Positions 5,387 to 5,453 of a stretch of DNA of 5,453 bases are shown here, one piece after another (the first letter of the stretch is position 1; every line of letters starts with the position of its first letter). Below the pieces are notes generated by a model. The model saw only the letters and a program-made list of their open reading frames with translations, searched no databases and was not told where the DNA came from. The stretch comes from an uncultured Prevotellaceae bacterium (GTDB lineage: Bacteria; Bacteroidota; Bacteroidia; Bacteroidales; Muribaculaceae): NCBI GenBank assembly GCA_947254205.1, contig CAMYCE010000124.1, positions 1 to 5,453 of the forward strand. Direction: 5' to 3'. The position numbers and the translations under genes were made by a program.

Positions 5387-5453
5387 CCATGTTTTGTTAA
5401 TCCCAAATCGGTCATTAGGTTTCTTTGTTTTTGTCAAATTATTTTGAGTAATT

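Noticed and set aside
4853..5437. A 194-codon minus-strand frame opposite barrel copy 2
   Set aside because: It is antisense to a well-supported gene and crosses the bidirectional terminator; its composition fits a shadow frame.

Overview
The window looks like chromosomal DNA from a Bacteroidales bacterium (Bacteroidota; Prevotellaceae- or Muribaculaceae-like, genus not resolvable). The reasons are the RNase E/G protein, which has the form I associate with this order; three PorT-like/OMP_b-brl_2-type outer-membrane barrels; -7 boxes matching the Bacteroidota consensus TAnnTTTG in front of three genes; and A/T-rich, mostly Shine-Dalgarno-free leaders.

Layout. At the left, on +, a complete ribonuclease E/G gene (26-1651) is followed by an intrinsic terminator (1786-1824). 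A gene-free stretch (1652-2036) separates it from a convergent minus-strand unit. That stretch also holds a compound palindrome of about 100 bp (1846-1947) resembling a REP/MITE-type repeat. The minus-strand unit reads right to left: apbE (FAD:protein FMN transferase, ATG at 3746) and then, 30-36 bp downstream, a small outer-membrane beta-barrel gene (2037-2681). The apbE promoter carries a 7-bp dyad in its -33/-7 spacer. Across a 218-bp divergent region, two related barrel genes lie on + (3965-4579 and 4688-5317). Each has its own -7 box and its own intrinsic terminator, so they are tandem paralogues transcribed separately rather than one operon.

How the parts fit. RNase E/G is cytoplasmic RNA processing and decay and is not obviously linked to the rest. 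ApbE is predicted to be an inner-membrane-anchored periplasmic enzyme that attaches FMN to Thr or Ser of target proteins. No ApbE target motif is visible in any of the three barrels, so the apbE-barrel link may be only co-transcription.

I found no new multi-gene system, mobile-element gene, CRISPR array, tRNA or rRNA. The observations most worth checking are the compound palindrome, the dyad in the apbE promoter, the leader of the first plus-strand barrel (long poly-A/poly-T promoter spacer, stable hairpin, overlapping 14-codon reading frame), and the duplication of the barrels, one of which has lost the usual C-terminal aromatic residue.
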